Assembly (NCBI RefSeq): GCF_001664485.1
Contig: NZ_CP013630.1
Span: forward strand, 3,165,001 to 3,229,000
From: Rhizobium sp. N324
GTDB taxonomy: Bacteria; Pseudomonadota; Alphaproteobacteria; Rhizobiales; Rhizobiaceae
DNA length: 64,000 nucleotides
Reading direction: 5' to 3'
The first letter of the stretch is position 1, and each line of letters begins with the position of its first letter. This document shows positions 46,757 to 55,400 of this stretch, piece by piece. A model generated the notes under the pieces. The model ran no database searches and was not told where the DNA came from. It saw only the letters and a list, made by a program, of their open reading frames with translations. Made by a program: the position numbers and the translations under genes.

Positions 46757-47644
46757 TATCGGCTGGTGCGGTGGCCGGCCTCGTCCTTCGAGGCCCCTAC
46801 GGGGCACCTCAGGATGAGGGCGGAGAGAGGTTGCGGCAGCTCTCATCGGAGAACGCAGCACCCTGCCCCCGATAGTCTAGCAGCAGGGCACAACAACGTG
46901 GGCGGAGAGAGGGCGCGGCTTGCCCCTCGGAGAGCGGAGCAGCACGCTAGAGCCCAGCAGCACGCTACAGCCCAGTCTGCAAAACGCGACATACCGATCA
47001 GCCCACCAGCCACGCGGCACAACAATTAGCCCTCATGGTGAGGAGGCCCGCAGGGCCGTCTCGAACCACGAGGGCCGGTGGCATGCCGATACGCTTCAGC
47101 GCCGGTGGCCTACGGGGCACCTCAGGATGAGCGGAGAGAGGTTGCGGCTTGCCCTAACCGGATAACGCGGCGCCCTCCCCCCGATAGCCCAGCCGCAGGG
47201 CACAACAATTAGCCCTCATGGTGAGGAGGCCCGCAGGGCCGTCTCGAACCACGAGGGCGGGTGATGACCGCGCTCCCCTGCGGGGCACATCAGGATGCAG
47301 GCGGAGAGAGATGCCGCAGCTTGCATGAGCGGAGCGAGCGTTGGCGCCGCTGTCGCGGGAAAGTGTCGGCAATGGCACAGTCTAGCCGTGTCAACGACAC
47401 GCCACAGCGCCCGCTGGTAACGTTTCGTCAAGCATAATGGCACAAATCGAGGGAGTATGAGCTTTCCCTCTGCCCGCCCGTGACAAAGCCGCTCGACACT
47501 TTCTTCGCAAAATCGGAAACGGATGAGCATGAAAACGTGGTCGCCGACGGGACACGAATTTCATCTTGCCGTGGCCGATCCTGGTGCCTAGCCGATCCAG
47601 TCAATATCGGGAAAAGCCTGAAACACCCGCCGGGGCGGGCCATG
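46757..47644. repeat. Field of degenerate direct repeats
   Basis: No gene is seen. The segment CACAACAATTAGCCCTCATG...CACGAGGG at 47018-47077 recurs at 47201-47258, a 183-base period. CTACGGGGCACCTCAGGATGAG...GGAGAGAGGTTGCGG occurs at 46797-46836 and 47110-47148, with a diverged copy near 47278-47318. The short open frames inside translate repeats and look random. Confidence 0.75.
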
Positions 47645-47839
47645 TCAGAAAACGTTGTTATCAACGCAAAGCGCCCGGTGGACCTCGGTCCAGAACAGGG
47701 CTAGCGGGGTGTCGCCGTTGCGTTCGGCAACGAGCGCGCGGATCAGCGCTTCGGAGCCCGCCATGTCCTGCCAGCTGGACTTCAGGCCCTTGGCGGCCTG
47801 TTGGCATTCGGCAATCTCGAAGGGTCTCTTGCTGTCCAT
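47645..47839 (-). CDS. Small hypothetical protein
   Basis: The 64-residue protein (MDSKRPFEIAECQQAAKGLKSSWQDMAGSEALIRALVAERNGDTPLALFWTEVHRALCVDNNVF) has a convincing Shine-Dalgarno (GAGGAGA) before ATG 47839. No family is recognised. It diverges from cinR. Confidence 0.55.
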   Translation of the reverse strand: MDSKRPFEIAECQQAAKGLKSSWQDMAGSEALIRALVAERNGDTPLALFWTEVHRALCVDNNVF

Positions 47840-47885
47840 ATGAGGTCTCCTCGTGGAAAGGCGCTAGCAGACGGAGCCGGGATTG

Positions 47886-47910
47886 TCATTCCCCGCATAT
47901 GTGGGGATGC
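47886..47910. promoter_or_regulatory. Palindrome upstream of cinR
   Basis: TCCCCGCATATGTGGGGA is an 18-bp near-perfect inverted repeat (one mismatched pair), about 60 bases before the cinR start. Its form suits a regulator site; I cannot tell whether CinR, PraR or another protein binds. Confidence 0.45.
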
Positions 47911-47963
47911 CTTGTATTTATGACGGTCCTCACGGTAGGATTGAGGGAATTGGGGCAGTGGAA

Positions 47964-48689
47964 ATGATCGAGAATACCTATAGCGAAAAGTTCGAACCCG
48001 CCTTCGAACAGATCAAGGCGGCGGCCAATGTGGATGCGGCCATCCGCATTCTGCAGGCGGAATACGGCCTCGATTTCGTCACCTACCACCTCGCCCAGAC
48101 AATCGCCAGCAAGATCGATTCGCCCTTCGTGCGCACCACCTATCCGGATGCCTGGGTCTCCCGCTACCTGCTGAACAGCTATGTCAAGGTCGACCCGATC
48201 GTCAAGCAGGGCTTCGAACGCCAGTTGCCCTTCGACTGGAGCGAGGTCGAGCCGACGCCGGAGGCCTATGCCATGCTGGTCGACGCCCAGAAGCACGGCA
48301 TCGGCGGCAACGGCTACTCCATTCCCGTCGCCGACAAGGCGCAGCGCCGGGCGCTGCTGTCGGTGAATGCCCGCATCCCGGTCGACGACTGGAACGAACT
48401 CGTCCGCCGCTGCCGCAACGAATGGATCGAGATCGCCCATCTGATCCATCGCAAGGCCGTCTATGAGCTGCACGGCGAGAACGACCCGGTGCCGGCCTTG
48501 TCGCCGCGCGAGATCGAGTGCCTGCACTGGACGGCACTCGGCAAGGATTACAAGGATATCTCGGTCATTCTGGGCATATCCGAGCACACCACCCGCGATT
48601 ATCTGAAGACCGCCCGCTTCAAGCTCGGCTGCGCCACGATCTCGGCCGCTGCCTCGCGGGCCGTGCAATTGCGCATCATCAATCCATAG
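47964..48689 (+). CDS. cinR: LuxR-type quorum-sensing regulator CinR
   Basis: The 241-residue regulator has an autoinducer-binding domain (about 10-160: [37 protein letters not shown] with conserved Trp/Tyr/Asp) and a C-terminal LuxR helix-turn-helix ([45 protein letters not shown]). It lies immediately upstream of a long-chain AHL synthase gene and a small coupled gene, the order of the Rhizobium cinRIS locus. It activates cinI in response to 3-OH-C14:1-homoserine lactone in that system. The start at 47964 excludes an upstream extension that would translate the palindrome. Confidence 0.9.
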   Translation: MIENTYSEKFEPAFEQIKAAANVDAAIRILQAEYGLDFVTYHLAQTIASKIDSPFVRTTYPDAWVSRYLLNSYVKVDPIVKQGFERQLPFDWSEVEPTPEAYAMLVDAQKHGIGGNGYSIPVADKAQRRALLSVNARIPVDDWNELVRRCRNEWIEIAHLIHRKAVYELHGENDPVPALSPREIECLHWTALGKDYKDISVILGISEHTTRDYLKTARFKLGCATISAAASRAVQLRIINP

Positions 48690-48742
48690 TCTCTGGTTGG
48701 CGCATCTCGTGACGCCAGCCCTCATACTTTTGGGCTAATCCC

Positions 48743-48768
48743 CCCATCTGAGGGGGCCCATCTGAGGG
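48743..48768. promoter_or_regulatory. Tandem CCCATCTGAGGG boxes in the cinI promoter
   Basis: CCCATCTGAGGG occurs at 48743-48754 and again at 48757-48768, and the first copy is part of a CCCCC...GGGGG dyad. It lies about 65-90 bases before the cinI start and is the best candidate for a CinR binding site (lux-box-like). Confidence 0.5.
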
Positions 48769-48833
48769 AATTTCCGATCCGGCCCGCCTGAACCATTCTG
48801 CTCTCCACGGACTTGCAAACGCTGGAGGGCAAA

Positions 48834-49499
48834 ATGTTCGTTATCATTCAGGCACATGAGTATCAGAAATACGCTGCCGTACTCGATCAGATGTTTCGCC
48901 TGCGCAAGAAGGTGTTCGCCGATACGCTCGGCTGGGACGTCCCTGTCGTCGGCCCCTACGAGCGCGACAGCTACGATGCGCTGGCCCCGGCCTACCTCGT
49001 CTGGTGCAACGACAGCCGCACCCGTCTTTATGGCGGCATGCGCCTGATGCCGACGACCGGCCCGACCCTTCTCTACGATGTCTTCCACGAGACGTTTCCG
49101 GATGCCGCCGATCTTATCGCGCCGGGCATCTGGGAGGGAACGCGCATGTGCATCGACGAAGAGGCGATCGCCAGGGATTTTCCCCAGATCGACGCCGGCC
49201 GCGCCTTTTCGATGATGCTGCTGGCGCTCTGCGAATGCGCGCTCGACCACGGCATCCACACGATGATTTCCAACTACGAGCCCTATCTCAAGCGCGTCTA
49301 CAAGCGCGCCGGCGCCGAAGTGGAAGAACTCGGCCGCGCAGACGGCTACGGCAAGTACCCCGTCTGCTGCGGCGCCTTCGAAGTGTCGGACCGCGTGCTG
49401 CGCAAGATGCGCACCGCCCTCGGCCTGACCCTACCCCTTTATGTCAGACATGTTCCGGCCCGCTCGGTCGTGACGCAATTCCTGGAGATGGCAGCATGA
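48834..49499 (+). CDS. cinI: Acyl-homoserine-lactone synthase CinI
   Basis: The 221-residue LuxI-family enzyme has the conserved N-terminal RLRKKVFADTLGWDVPV, the acidic YERDSYDALAPAYLVW, RLYGGMRLMPTTGPTLLYDVF and WEGTRMCID segments, which hold the invariant Arg, Trp, Asp and Glu positions. It makes an AHL signal from AdoMet and acyl-ACP; in Rhizobium CinI makes 3-hydroxy-tetradecenoyl-HSL. CTGGAGGG precedes ATG 48834. The stop overlaps cinS (ATGA). Confidence 0.93.
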   Translation: MFVIIQAHEYQKYAAVLDQMFRLRKKVFADTLGWDVPVVGPYERDSYDALAPAYLVWCNDSRTRLYGGMRLMPTTGPTLLYDVFHETFPDAADLIAPGIWEGTRMCIDEEAIARDFPQIDAGRAFSMMLLALCECALDHGIHTMISNYEPYLKRVYKRAGAEVEELGRADGYGKYPVCCGAFEVSDRVLRKMRTALGLTLPLYVRHVPARSVVTQFLEMAA

Positions 49500-49687
49500 A
49501 CCGCCTCGCTGAAACCGCAATACAGAAAGATATCGGCGCCCTGGAGCGCCACGTGCTCGCCTCCCGCGACATCGCCACGCAGATCGGAGATCCCTTCCTC
49601 TCCTATCTCCTCTCGATGGCGCTGTTCACGATCTACGAGAAGAAGGCCCACCACGAGAACGAGGCGCTGAAGAGCAGCTTCAGCTGA
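49496..49687 (+). CDS. cinS: Small quorum-sensing regulator CinS
   Basis: The 63-residue protein (MNRLAETAIQKDIGALERHVLASRDIATQIGDPFLSYLLSMALFTIYEKKAHHENEALKSSFS) starts inside the cinI stop codon, as described for cinS. In R. leguminosarum CinS relieves repression by PraR and links the cin system to rai and other targets. Mostly helical, no membrane segment. Identification rests on position, size and coupling. Confidence 0.85.
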   Translation: MNRLAETAIQKDIGALERHVLASRDIATQIGDPFLSYLLSMALFTIYEKKAHHENEALKSSFS

Positions 49688-49738
49688 GGGCGCGACCCCC
49701 TCCGCACGCCTGAAGACGAGCATGTCTCCCGGCGCCTC

Positions 49739-49780
49739 GCGCGCAGCCGCAAAACCTGTCCCCGTTTTGCGGCTGCGCGC
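49739..49780. terminator. Terminator between cinS and the response regulator gene
   Basis: A perfect 17-bp stem (GCGCGCAGCCGCAAAAC and its complement) with an 8-base loop lies between the convergent genes. The symmetric A/T runs near the loop suit both directions, but the T-tail is short. Confidence 0.7.
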
Positions 49781-49804
49781 CCCTTCATGTCATCGGCGAT
49801 CCAG

Positions 49805-50173
49805 TCACGTCATCAGCGAATCGATCGTCGAGATCAGCGCGTCGTGCATATAAGGCTTCGGCAGGAAGGCGGTATTGGCCGGCAGCGCCATGGGGTCGAG
49901 CCGCACCATGCCCGAGGTGATGATAATGCCGATATTCGGCCGCATCGCCCTCACCCGCTTGGCAAGCTGGATCCCGTCCATCGAACCGGCCATGTTGACG
50001 TCGGTGAACAAGATATCGACATCCGGCCGCCCCTTCAGCACCACCATCGCCTCGTCGGCATTCGCCGCCTCCAGCGCCACATGGCCGACATCTTCAAGCA
50101 CATCGAGAACATTGAACCGGATCAGCGGCTCGTCCTCGACGATAAGCACCACGGCACTGTTCAACGCCACCAT
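49805..50173 (-). CDS. Single-domain response regulator (CheY-like receiver)
   Basis: The 122-residue receiver has VLIVEDEPLIRFNVLDVLED (acidic pair), the phospho-acceptor Asp in DILFTDVNMAGSMDG, the conserved Thr/Ser in IIITSGM and Lys in AFLPKPY. There is no output domain, so it works through protein contact, as in phosphorelays or the general stress pathway. No histidine kinase gene is adjacent. Confidence 0.9.
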   Translation of the reverse strand: MVALNSAVVLIVEDEPLIRFNVLDVLEDVGHVALEAANADEAMVVLKGRPDVDILFTDVNMAGSMDGIQLAKRVRAMRPNIGIIITSGMVRLDPMALPANTAFLPKPYMHDALISTIDSLMT

Positions 50174-50393
50174 CTGCGATCGCCCTCTTCATCGAATCCA
50201 ATCTCTGTAATTGTCGTCCGCGCGAGAAGGTTCCAGTACCGGCGCCGATGAAATATGCATCGTCCACAGATGCTTGCGCTCTGCGCTTGTGGCTCCCTGC
50301 AATTTGCGTTAGAGCGAACCGATGCTGCGGGAACCATTGCCCCGGCATCCAGGCGCCGGCCTCCGGCGCCAAGGCGCCTCCCATTGGCGTCAA

Positions 50394-50469
50394 GGGCCTG
50401 TAGCTCAATGGTTAGAGCCGGCGGCTCATAACCGCTTGGTTGGGGGTTCGAGTCCCTCCGGGCCCACCA
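50394..50469 (+). tRNA. tRNA with CAT anticodon, probably tRNA-Ile2
   Basis: A 76-base cloverleaf: acceptor GGGCCTG paired with CGGGCCC, D arm TAGCTCAATGGTTAGAGC, anticodon loop CTCATAA, T arm GGGGGTTCGAGTCCCTC, discriminator A and encoded CCA. The CAT anticodon with the flanking GCGGCTCATAACCGCTTGGT is closer to lysidine-modified isoleucine tRNA than to elongator or initiator methionine tRNA. An accessory region begins right after it. Confidence 0.9.
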
Positions 50470-50818
50470 ATTTTCTTGTTTTAAGGGATTTGACGAGGTG
50501 GTTAGCCTTTGGTTCAGCGCCATTGTAGCCGGACGCGAAAAACCGGAATTTTGACACCAGGTTCCGGAATTTTTGGAAATCTTTCCAAGCCTCCTCGAAG
50601 CCGGTTCGGAGCATGCTTGATCACTCTTCAAGCAGGAGCTTTGAGATTGAACCCGGTAAAAGTACGCCAACAAGAGACCGCTTGCGCGGGCACTCCTAAA
50701 ATGTCGTGGTTGTGTTTCGACGGTGTGGCGATCGTCACGAAATGCGATTTCCGATAAACACGTGACCGCTGTAAAAGTACGCCCATTCGGCAATCAAAAC
50801 TATCACAGAGAGTTCACG
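50470..50818. other. Intergenic region after the tRNA
   Basis: No convincing gene is seen in these 349 bases. Composition shifts toward AT from about 50480. No copy of the tRNA 3' end was found here or at the far end of the accessory region by eye. Confidence 0.5.
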
Positions 50819-51886
50819 ATGACATTGATCGCAAGTTTTATGTGGAGAGGCTTTTACTTTGCGTTCGGCGACACCTTGATCACGACCGGGACAAGAATCC
50901 ACGAAGATATCCCGATACCAACTCAGAACCTCCCGAATGAGACAGAACAAATTGAAGGAAGCGAAATCCGGGTTGCAGGCCTGACAAGGAAAATTTTCAC
51001 GATCGGCCCTCATCTTGTGTTCGGATGGAGCGGGCCGATGGCAAACTTTGAAGATGGGCTTCGATATCTATACGCAGCCCCACTTGATGAACCTTCATCG
51101 CTGCAGGTTTTGCAAGCTATCTTGAACGATTCGGGACTTCCGAAAGATCGGGCGTCAGCTTGGTTCATCTACGCGTTCACGCGCGATGGAGCGATAGTGG
51201 GATTTAGCCACAACATGCGGAAAATTGCCCAGGAGAAAGACGGAATAATATCTGTTTCTGGTTCGGGAGCTGAGTCGTTCCGCGAGAGACTAGAAATAGG
51301 CAGTGCCGCCAACATAGACGCGATATCTCTATTTAACCACGCACTGAACACTCAAGCTCGTTATCTGATCGAACAACATCGCCAAGGCCGTCATCTCGAC
51401 AAAGGATTTGGAGGCGCATTCGAATTCATTTTAAGTGAAAATGGCTCTTTTGTCAGTTTTGATCGAGTGATGATTGTCTATCGTGATTATTGGGACGTCG
51501 AGGAGCAAAACGAAGTCCGCAAGGATGTGAAAAACGTTTCCCGTGTCGGCAACACTTTCAGCAAAATTGATGCTGTCTACTATATGACCCATGTTGACTA
51601 TGCACTGATAGTGGGTCGGTGGTTTCCCGGTTCACACAAGATGTTTTGGGCAGCTCCCCCGTTTTCAGAGGGACAAGCGTTAGCTGGCACCCCGCGGTTT
51701 GGGGTAGATCATGTATTTGAGGTGATGTCGCACCATAGCGGCAGGCGGTCCACGGTGTTCAATCGAGTGCCGGAAGAATACGATTTCGAAGTGATCGGGG
51801 AAGACACTCGACTGACCTTCCCAATGACGCTCCCTGAGGACTTAGAGACCGCACTTCGCGAGGATATTGGTGCGAAGGCTCGATAG
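50819..51886 (+). CDS. Hypothetical protein with possible Ntn-hydrolase (proteasome/HslV-like) fold
   Basis: The 355-residue protein is not one I recognise. The N terminus, MTLIASFMWRGFYFAFGDTLIT, has the shape of proteasome-type subunits: Thr right after Met, a short strand, then an aromatic/Gly turn and a D-T/S motif where they have ADSR/ADTR. Further on, FGWSGPMANFEDGLRYL and SVSGSGAESFRERLEIG recall the AGSxAD and GSG segments of those proteins. Base composition is lower in GC than the surrounding core genes, which suggests transfer. Function is inferred only. Confidence 0.7.
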   Translation: MTLIASFMWRGFYFAFGDTLITTGTRIHEDIPIPTQNLPNETEQIEGSEIRVAGLTRKIFTIGPHLVFGWSGPMANFEDGLRYLYAAPLDEPSSLQVLQAILNDSGLPKDRASAWFIYAFTRDGAIVGFSHNMRKIAQEKDGIISVSGSGAESFRERLEIGSAANIDAISLFNHALNTQARYLIEQHRQGRHLDKGFGGAFEFILSENGSFVSFDRVMIVYRDYWDVEEQNEVRKDVKNVSRVGNTFSKIDAVYYMTHVDYALIVGRWFPGSHKMFWAAPPFSEGQALAGTPRFGVDHVFEVMSHHSGRRSTVFNRVPEEYDFEVIGEDTRLTFPMTLPEDLETALREDIGAKAR

Positions 51887-51964
51887 ATTCGACTGCAACG
51901 GAGGTCGCGGCCTTCACTTCGTCATCATGTTGCGAGCGAGTTTGCTCGTTGAAGACTTTCTGTT

Positions 51965-53170
51965 TTACTTAATCCCTAACTCCACACCTTTAGTCGCCTT
52001 CGGCCGGCCAATCGTATCCTTGAGCCAGCATTCGTTTTTTTTGGGAACGTAGGAAAACGCCTTGCAAGCATTGTCGCCGATACAGGCGGTGAAACATTGC
52101 AGATAGTTGCTGCCTCTTAGGCGTTTGTAGTCACCGCCGGGAAGATCGATGCCAGAATAGCTCGTGAAATCAGACACGATCACATCGGCTGCCTTTGACG
52201 ATGCATAGGCGGCGACCGCGTCCGAATTCCGTATCAGGGCAACAATATTATCTTTCAGGAAGCAAACGCTGTGCTTCGTATTGTAGGTAATCGCCTTGCA
52301 CTGGCTGTCGCCTTCCCAAATCTCGTGGCACCCCGAATAAGTGACATCCTTGACGGCTCGGTAATCGAAGCCGATCGCGTCGTAGCCGCGAGCATCGATG
52401 AATGAAGCAGTTGGTTGCGCTGGGAGATTGGTCGTGGCGCTTGGTGTGTTGGTCGACGCCTGTTCCTGCTGCTCGCCGTAGCAGAGAATCTGGAACACCG
52501 AGGGCGTGATTATGTCAGCCAAGTCGGCTGTCGAGATCGGCTGCTGGTCTGCCGCCTTGTCGCCGGATTGCCCTGTGATGCTCTGAGACTGCAGGAAGAG
52601 GTCGGCAACCGAGGCACGGATAGCGAAGTTCACGTTCTGCGCCGTGATACCGATCTCATCCGCGATTCCTTTCGACAGCGTCGCGCTGGTGATGCCCATA
52701 AGAAAGCCGTCGCGGTCAACGACCGGGCCACCGGAATTACCGGGCTGGATCGGTGTTGAAATCTGGATGTACCGGGTGTCATTTCGAAGCCCGGCGAGGG
52801 CATTCACGTTGCCTGTGGTGACCTTGACCGAATCCGACAGCAATGTCCCCAGCGGGAAGCCTATGGCAACGATGTCTTCGCCGACCCGCGTTGGAGCGTG
52901 ACGGAAGACAAGAGGCTTCAACGGCTCCGCGGCGTTGACCTTCACCAACGCCAAATCATTCGTGGCGTCGATGCGGGGATCGGAGGCGTCTCCCTTGCCT
53001 TTCACCTCGATGCGCTTGCAAGCCTGGACGACGTGCGCATTTGTCAGCAGCCATCCATCGGTGGTCACTGCGAAGCCGGTCCCTGATGACGTCGGGCCGT
53101 CGGCAAGACATGTGGAAGCAAGGACCGCGGAAAACACAGCGCTCAAGATTACGCGAAACACGGCTGCCAT
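51965..53170 (-). CDS. Secreted trypsin-like serine protease with two PAN/Apple-like modules
   Basis: The 401-residue protein has a signal peptide (residues 1-23). The trypsin-like/HtrA-type catalytic domain (about 26-200) carries the triad His in LLTNAHVVQ, Asp in NDLALVKVNA and Ser in IQPGNSGGPV. The C-terminal half has two Cys-rich repeats (YSGCHEIWEGDSQCKAITYNTKHSVCFLKD and LQCFTACIGDNACKAFSYVPKKNECWLKD), which fit PAN/Apple-type modules. The middle is Thr/Pro-rich. Exported and probably binds a surface sugar or protein while cutting. Confidence 0.88.
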   Translation of the reverse strand: MAAVFRVILSAVFSAVLASTCLADGPTSSGTGFAVTTDGWLLTNAHVVQACKRIEVKGKGDASDPRIDATNDLALVKVNAAEPLKPLVFRHAPTRVGEDIVAIGFPLGTLLSDSVKVTTGNVNALAGLRNDTRYIQISTPIQPGNSGGPVVDRDGFLMGITSATLSKGIADEIGITAQNVNFAIRASVADLFLQSQSITGQSGDKAADQQPISTADLADIITPSVFQILCYGEQQEQASTNTPSATTNLPAQPTASFIDARGYDAIGFDYRAVKDVTYSGCHEIWEGDSQCKAITYNTKHSVCFLKDNIVALIRNSDAVAAYASSKAADVIVSDFTSYSGIDLPGGDYKRLRGSNYLQCFTACIGDNACKAFSYVPKKNECWLKDTIGRPKATKGVELGIK

Positions 53171-53448
53171 CAGTATATCCCCAGTTGACCGGAGATTAAG
53201 CCTTTGCCCGGGTGCTTTTCAACCAACTCTTGCGGTCAGGCTTAATGCCATAACCATGCAGGGTCCCCGCCACCTTTGAGCGATCGGATCATTCAACTTC
53301 CATACATCCAGGTCGGATAAGTGAGCTTCCCGGCCTGAACATTCACGTCGGTCGCATGAGCAGACCGATCGCCGAGCCACCTGCCTTTCGATAGAAGTTG
53401 TGGTACTTATTAATGGATGTCGTTGTTCTCGGGAGGGGGTAGCAATTC

Positions 53449-53658
53449 ATGGTCGTGCACACGGATATGACTAGCGACGAATGGAAGTGGCTTGTGCGCC
53501 TTTGCCAACACGAAGCGGATAGCATTCCTAAAGAAATCGAAGCGCGGTTTACCGCACTTGGTCTATTGGGGCCAAATGGTCTTTCGGACAACGCCAGGAA
53601 TTTGGTTCAAAATGAACTGCTGGCTGAGCGGCGGAACAGACTGCAAGGGCTTCACTGA
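53449..53658 (+). CDS. Small hypothetical protein
   Basis: The 69-residue protein (MVVHTDMTSDEWKWLVRLCQHEADSIPKEIEARFTALGLLGPNGLSDNARNLVQNELLAERRNRLQGLH) has GGGAGGGGG before ATG 53449. A downstream ATG at 53467 (MTSDEW) is possible. No family recognised. It lies in the accessory region. Confidence 0.55.
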   Translation: MVVHTDMTSDEWKWLVRLCQHEADSIPKEIEARFTALGLLGPNGLSDNARNLVQNELLAERRNRLQGLH

Positions 53659-53671
53659 GTGATTCAGGCCC

Positions 53672-53808
53672 TTAGTAACTGCAAGACCGCCCATCACTCG
53701 GTCTGAACCCATCCGCACAGGCCGGGTTGAGCGGGCGGCTCTCGTGATAGTAACCGCCGCCGATCGAGGAGGTCTGGTCGAGATCGGATGACGCGCAGGC
53801 AGTCAACG
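53672..53808 (-). pseudogene. Decayed copy of the small lipoprotein gene (copy 1)
   Basis: The segment encodes SSDLDQTSSIGGGYYHESRPLNPACADGFRPSDGRSCSY and a stop, nearly identical to the C-terminal part of the intact gene at 55725-55916. The start and most of the signal sequence are missing or unrecognisable. Confidence 0.8.
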
Positions 53809-53848
53809 TAAATTAGCTCGAACAGAGATCAACACTTGCCGCTTTGCG

Positions 53849-54313
53849 CTATTTCCCCTTAAGTATGTCTAATATCTTAGGGTCATTTATTTTTCGCGCT
53901 ATATCGAGCGCAGAAGAATTGCTGCTATCCACGTCATGCAGCCTAGCTCCTCTGTCGATTAAAAACTCTACGCTATCGTAGTCTCCAACGCCAGTGGCCA
54001 TCATCAATGGTGTGTATCCATATGAGTTTCCGATGTTTACGTCAGCTCCCATGTATACAATTGCTTTAACCCACAAGCTTTGAAGCAGCTTTGGGCAATC
54101 TACGGCATCCGCTGCTGACAGCAATGGAGTCGCGCTTCTGACTCCATCGAAATGGACACGGTTTATATCATCTCCATCAAAGATATGCCCCAAAGACCAG
54201 AAAACATTACCAGCACAAACAGCTTCGTCAATACTTTCATATCTTTGCCAAGGCTTAGTCAGCCATACAATGGCTGCAAATAATAAACCGAAAGAAATCA
54301 ATATTTTCCGCAT
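53849..54313 (-). CDS. Exported ankyrin-repeat protein
   Basis: The 154-residue protein has an N-terminal membrane/signal segment (MRKILISFGLLFAAIVWL). Ankyrin repeats follow, best seen in ADVNIGNSYGYTPLMMATGVGDYDSVEFLIDRGARLHDVDSSNSSALDIA. Coding sequence is AT-rich, unlike the core genome. It lies 2 bases downstream of the broken gene at 54316-54696 on the same strand, so the two were probably co-transcribed. Confidence 0.8.
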   Translation of the reverse strand: MRKILISFGLLFAAIVWLTKPWQRYESIDEAVCAGNVFWSLGHIFDGDDINRVHFDGVRSATPLLSAADAVDCPKLLQSLWVKAIVYMGADVNIGNSYGYTPLMMATGVGDYDSVEFLIDRGARLHDVDSSNSSALDIARKINDPKILDILKGK

Positions 54314-54315
54314 TT

Positions 54316-54696
54316 TCAGTTACCATCAAAGGTCCGGAATGACGGTTGCTGGCCAACCCTAAAGGCCCTAAAGCCCCAGTTAGTTGTTCCGATCACCGCA
54401 GGAAATCCGACCGTGCCTGTAGTAACGCCCAAGCCAGTCACCACTGACACATGTCCAGTCGCCGTAGCGGAATGATGCTCAATTGCGGCAATATCTTCTG
54501 GCCGAGGGGTATTGGTCACCGACCAACCATCTATCTGTTTTGACGGGTTTGCCCAATCTGCAGCAGTTGGAGGATAGGACGTAATCCGACCTTGTGTTAG
54601 CGGCAGCTCGACTCCAGCAGAAGTTACGGCGTCCGCAAGAAGAAAAAACAGAAATTGCGTAAAAATGTATGCGGTATGTGATGCTTGTTATTTCAT
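54316..54696 (-). pseudogene. Secreted amidase-like protein gene with stop at codon 3
   Basis: AGGGG and ATG 54696 give Met-Lys and then TAA (54688-54690), after which the same frame stays open for 124 codons. The continuation has a hydrophobic export-like segment (YIFTQFLFFLLADAVTSAG), then ITSYPPTAADWANPSKQIDGW, RPEDIAAIEHHSATATGHVSVVTG and a C-terminal FRAFRVGQQPSF. The DIAA...GHVSVVTG part resembles cell-wall amidase (CHAP/NlpC-like) domains seen in secreted toxins. A single base change would restore the gene. Confidence 0.6.
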
Positions 54697-55147
54697 TATA
54701 GCCCCTGCGTGAATCATGCACTCGCGACCAACCATGGGTTTTGCAGCCGCCTTCGTCAACTCCCTCATCCACAAGTCCGAAGTTTAACCTCACGCGAAAA
54801 CTTCGCCAGACTCAGTCCACGCAACTTTCTATTTAAAACCCTGCGTCATGGTTTCGGTTCGATCGCCACATTGATCTGGCCGCGCACAGAAATGAAACCA
54901 TCCCCGGTTGTCGCCGCGCTGCATGTTGACTTTATTGGTCATGCCGATAATTTTGCAATCCTCTGCGATTGTTTCACGACGCTTGGGCAACTCCTTGAGG
55001 CGATGTCATAATAGCACCTTCTGAGCTTTTTGGACCTGCTCGTCCCCGAAGCGCTCTCATCAAGGTGGGCGACAGTGAAATGCGCGACTGGACGAAACGG
55101 TACAACCATAGAGTCGACAGGTCGCAGTTCTCGATGAAGAGACGTTT
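54697..55147. other. Intergenic region in the accessory segment
   Basis: No convincing gene is seen. A 50-60-codon open stretch on the minus strand (about 54835-55007) reads RETIAEDCKIIGMTNKVNMQRGDN and then a stop; it may be a gene remnant, but there is no start or family. Confidence 0.4.
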
Positions 55148-55320
55148 TAATACTGCAAGACCGCCCCTCGACCTGAACCCATCCGCGCAAGCCGGGTTTA
55201 GCAGGCGACCTTCCTGATAGTAACCGCCGACGACGTCTGATCGAGAGTTCCGGATGATCTGCAGGCCAAAGTGAATGTGGCAACGCTGATCAGCGTTCCG
55301 GTCGCGATAGACGCGACGAC
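55148..55320 (-). pseudogene. Decayed copy of the small lipoprotein gene (copy 2)
   Basis: The reverse strand reads ASIATGTLISVATFTLACRSS, homologous to the signal/lipobox of the intact gene, then frameshifts. The remaining C-terminal part (LTRLARMGSGRGAVLQY) is in a shifted frame. It retains nucleotide similarity over the whole gene. Confidence 0.75.
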
Positions 55321-55400
55321 CTCATATGTTTTGCCAACAGATGGCCGGTGAAGGAGCCGTTCGGCGAGGCGGTGGGCGCGGGGCGGGCACGAAAGCCGTC

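Noticed and set aside
46766..47165. Short proteins encoded in the repeat field
   Set aside because: All are translations of the direct repeats, change frame from copy to copy and have no starts with ribosome sites.
50470..50818. Attachment-site repeat of the tRNA 3' end marking an island border
   Set aside because: No copy of TTCGAGTCCCTCCGGGCCC was found between the tRNA and the end of the window by eye, and there is no integrase gene.
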